From an uncultured Clostridia bacterium (GTDB taxonomy: Bacteria > Bacillota > Clostridia > Christensenellales > Borkfalkiaceae), in NCBI GenBank assembly GCA_947632165.1, contig CANROI010000110.1:1-5187 (forward strand): 5,187 nucleotides of DNA, in the 5' to 3' direction. Below, one piece after another: positions 4,649-5,187 of the stretch. Positions within the stretch are counted from its first letter, which is position 1. Each line of letters begins with the position of its first letter. The notes under the pieces were generated by a model. That model was not told the origin of the DNA, ran no database searches, and saw nothing but the letters and a program-made list of their open reading frames with translations. The position numbers were made by a program, and so were the translations under genes.

Positions 4649-5187
4649 TTATTCCGCCTGGGGTGCGGAGGTCTCGTCCTCGCGGACCTCTTCCGTTTCT
4701 TCCGCCGCAAATTCGCCGGGTTTCTCCTCTTCGGTCGGATCGTCCTTGACCTCAAAGGTCTCGCCCTGGTTCGCCTCGATGACCGCGTTCGCGATGACCG
4801 AAGAGATGAGCTTGATCGCTCTGATCGCGTCGTCGTTGCCGGGGATCACATAGTCGATGAGGTCGGGATCGCAGTTGGTATCGGTGATCGCGACGATCGG
4901 GATGTGCAGCTTGCGCGCTTCGGCGACGGCGATGTCCTCTTCATGGGGATCGACGACGAACAGGAGCCCCGGAAGGGAGCGCATGTTCTTGATGCCGCCC
5001 AAATTCTCCTGCAGCTTTTCCATCTCCTTCTTGAGGCCGAGGACTTCCTTCTTGGGAAGAAGGTCGAATTCCCCGTTCTCCTCCATCCGTTCGAGCCTTT
5101 CGAGATAGTCGATCCGCGCGCGGATGGTCTTGAAGTTGGTCAGGCAGCCGCCCAGCCAACGGGAGTTGACATAGTACTGCCCGCAGC
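4649..5187 (-). CDS. rpsB: 30S ribosomal protein S2, C-terminal part (5' end outside the window)
   Basis: The reading frame is open to the window edge at 5187, so the start is missing. About 178 residues are present of a family normally near 235-260. The visible part begins CGQYYVNSRWLGGCLTNFKTIRARIDYL, a hallmark of S2, and continues through FDLLPKKEVLGLKKEMEKLQENLGGIKNM, LPGLLFVVDPHEEDIAVAEARKLHIPIVAI and TDTNCDPDLIDYVIPGNDDAIRAIKL. S2 joins the back of the small subunit, between head and body, and is needed for S1 binding. After the conserved core (ending near VIEANQG) there is an acidic tail of about 38 residues rich in E and D, as in many Gram-positive S2 proteins. The stop is TAA at 4651..4649. 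It forms a two-gene unit with tsf. Confidence 0.97.
   Translation of the reverse strand, partial: CGQYYVNSRWLGGCLTNFKTIRARIDYLERLERMEENGEFDLLPKKEVLGLKKEMEKLQENLGGIKNMRSLPGLLFVVDPHEEDIAVAEARKLHIPIVAITDTNCDPDLIDYVIPGNDDAIRAIKLISSVIANAVIEANQGETFEVKDDPTEEEKPGEFAAEETEEVREDETSAPQAE

Noticed and set aside
3552..4853. 433-codon open frame on the plus strand opposite tsf and the end of rpsB
   Set aside because: It is antisense to tsf and rpsB, has a composition dominated by L, D, A, R and E reflecting reversed codons, and spans the tsf terminator. No ribosome binding site or domain supports it.
1..5187. A hidden defence, mobile or otherwise undescribed system
   Set aside because: All coding space is accounted for by known housekeeping families. 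No direct-repeat arrays, transposase, integrase, attachment site or base-composition break is visible.

Overview
All seven certain or near-certain complete or partial genes plus one gene stub in this window lie on the minus strand, so the window is best read from its high-coordinate end downwards. The order is rpsB (3' part only), tsf, uraA, upp, rpmG, secE, nusG and the first codons of rplK. The gene set is a housekeeping bacterial chromosome: ribosome and translation elongation, pyrimidine salvage, protein export and transcription elongation. The GC-rich sequence, consensus-like sigma-70/A promoters, strong purine-rich ribosome binding sites, a four-cysteine L33 and a single-helix SecE point to a Gram-positive lineage, most likely a GC-rich member of the Clostridia; that taxonomic guess is an inference from protein flavour only.

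Three transcription units can be separated. Unit 1 (5187 to 3681) is the end of rpsB-tsf, 20 bp apart, closed by a textbook rho-independent terminator with a 12-bp perfect stem and a T tract. Unit 2 (about 3598 to 1389) is a two-gene uracil-salvage operon: an extended -10 promoter, then the uracil transporter uraA, whose last codons overlap the start of upp (uracil phosphoribosyltransferase) by 8 bp. It ends near another 12-bp GC-only perfect hairpin, which has only a poor T tract. Unit 3 (from 1347 downward) begins at an almost consensus promoter (TTGACA, 17-bp spacer, TATACT) and runs through rpmG (L33), secE (translocon subunit) and nusG into rplK, which continues outside the window. rpmG is only 54 codons.

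The best non-coding signal is in the 148-bp nusG-rplK gap. An RNA element directly before the rplK ribosome binding site closely copies the L1-binding region of 23S rRNA (two helices around an asymmetric internal loop). It is very probably the operator through which ribosomal protein L1 represses its own rplK-rplA mRNA. Upstream of it are two other small hairpins, one followed by a short T tract.

No mobile element, CRISPR array, tRNA, rRNA gene, defence system or unknown gene cluster is visible. No stretch over 300 bp lacks a gene; the largest gap is the 185 bp between tsf and uraA. I found no new biological system here. The points worth a second look are regulatory or concern gene order.
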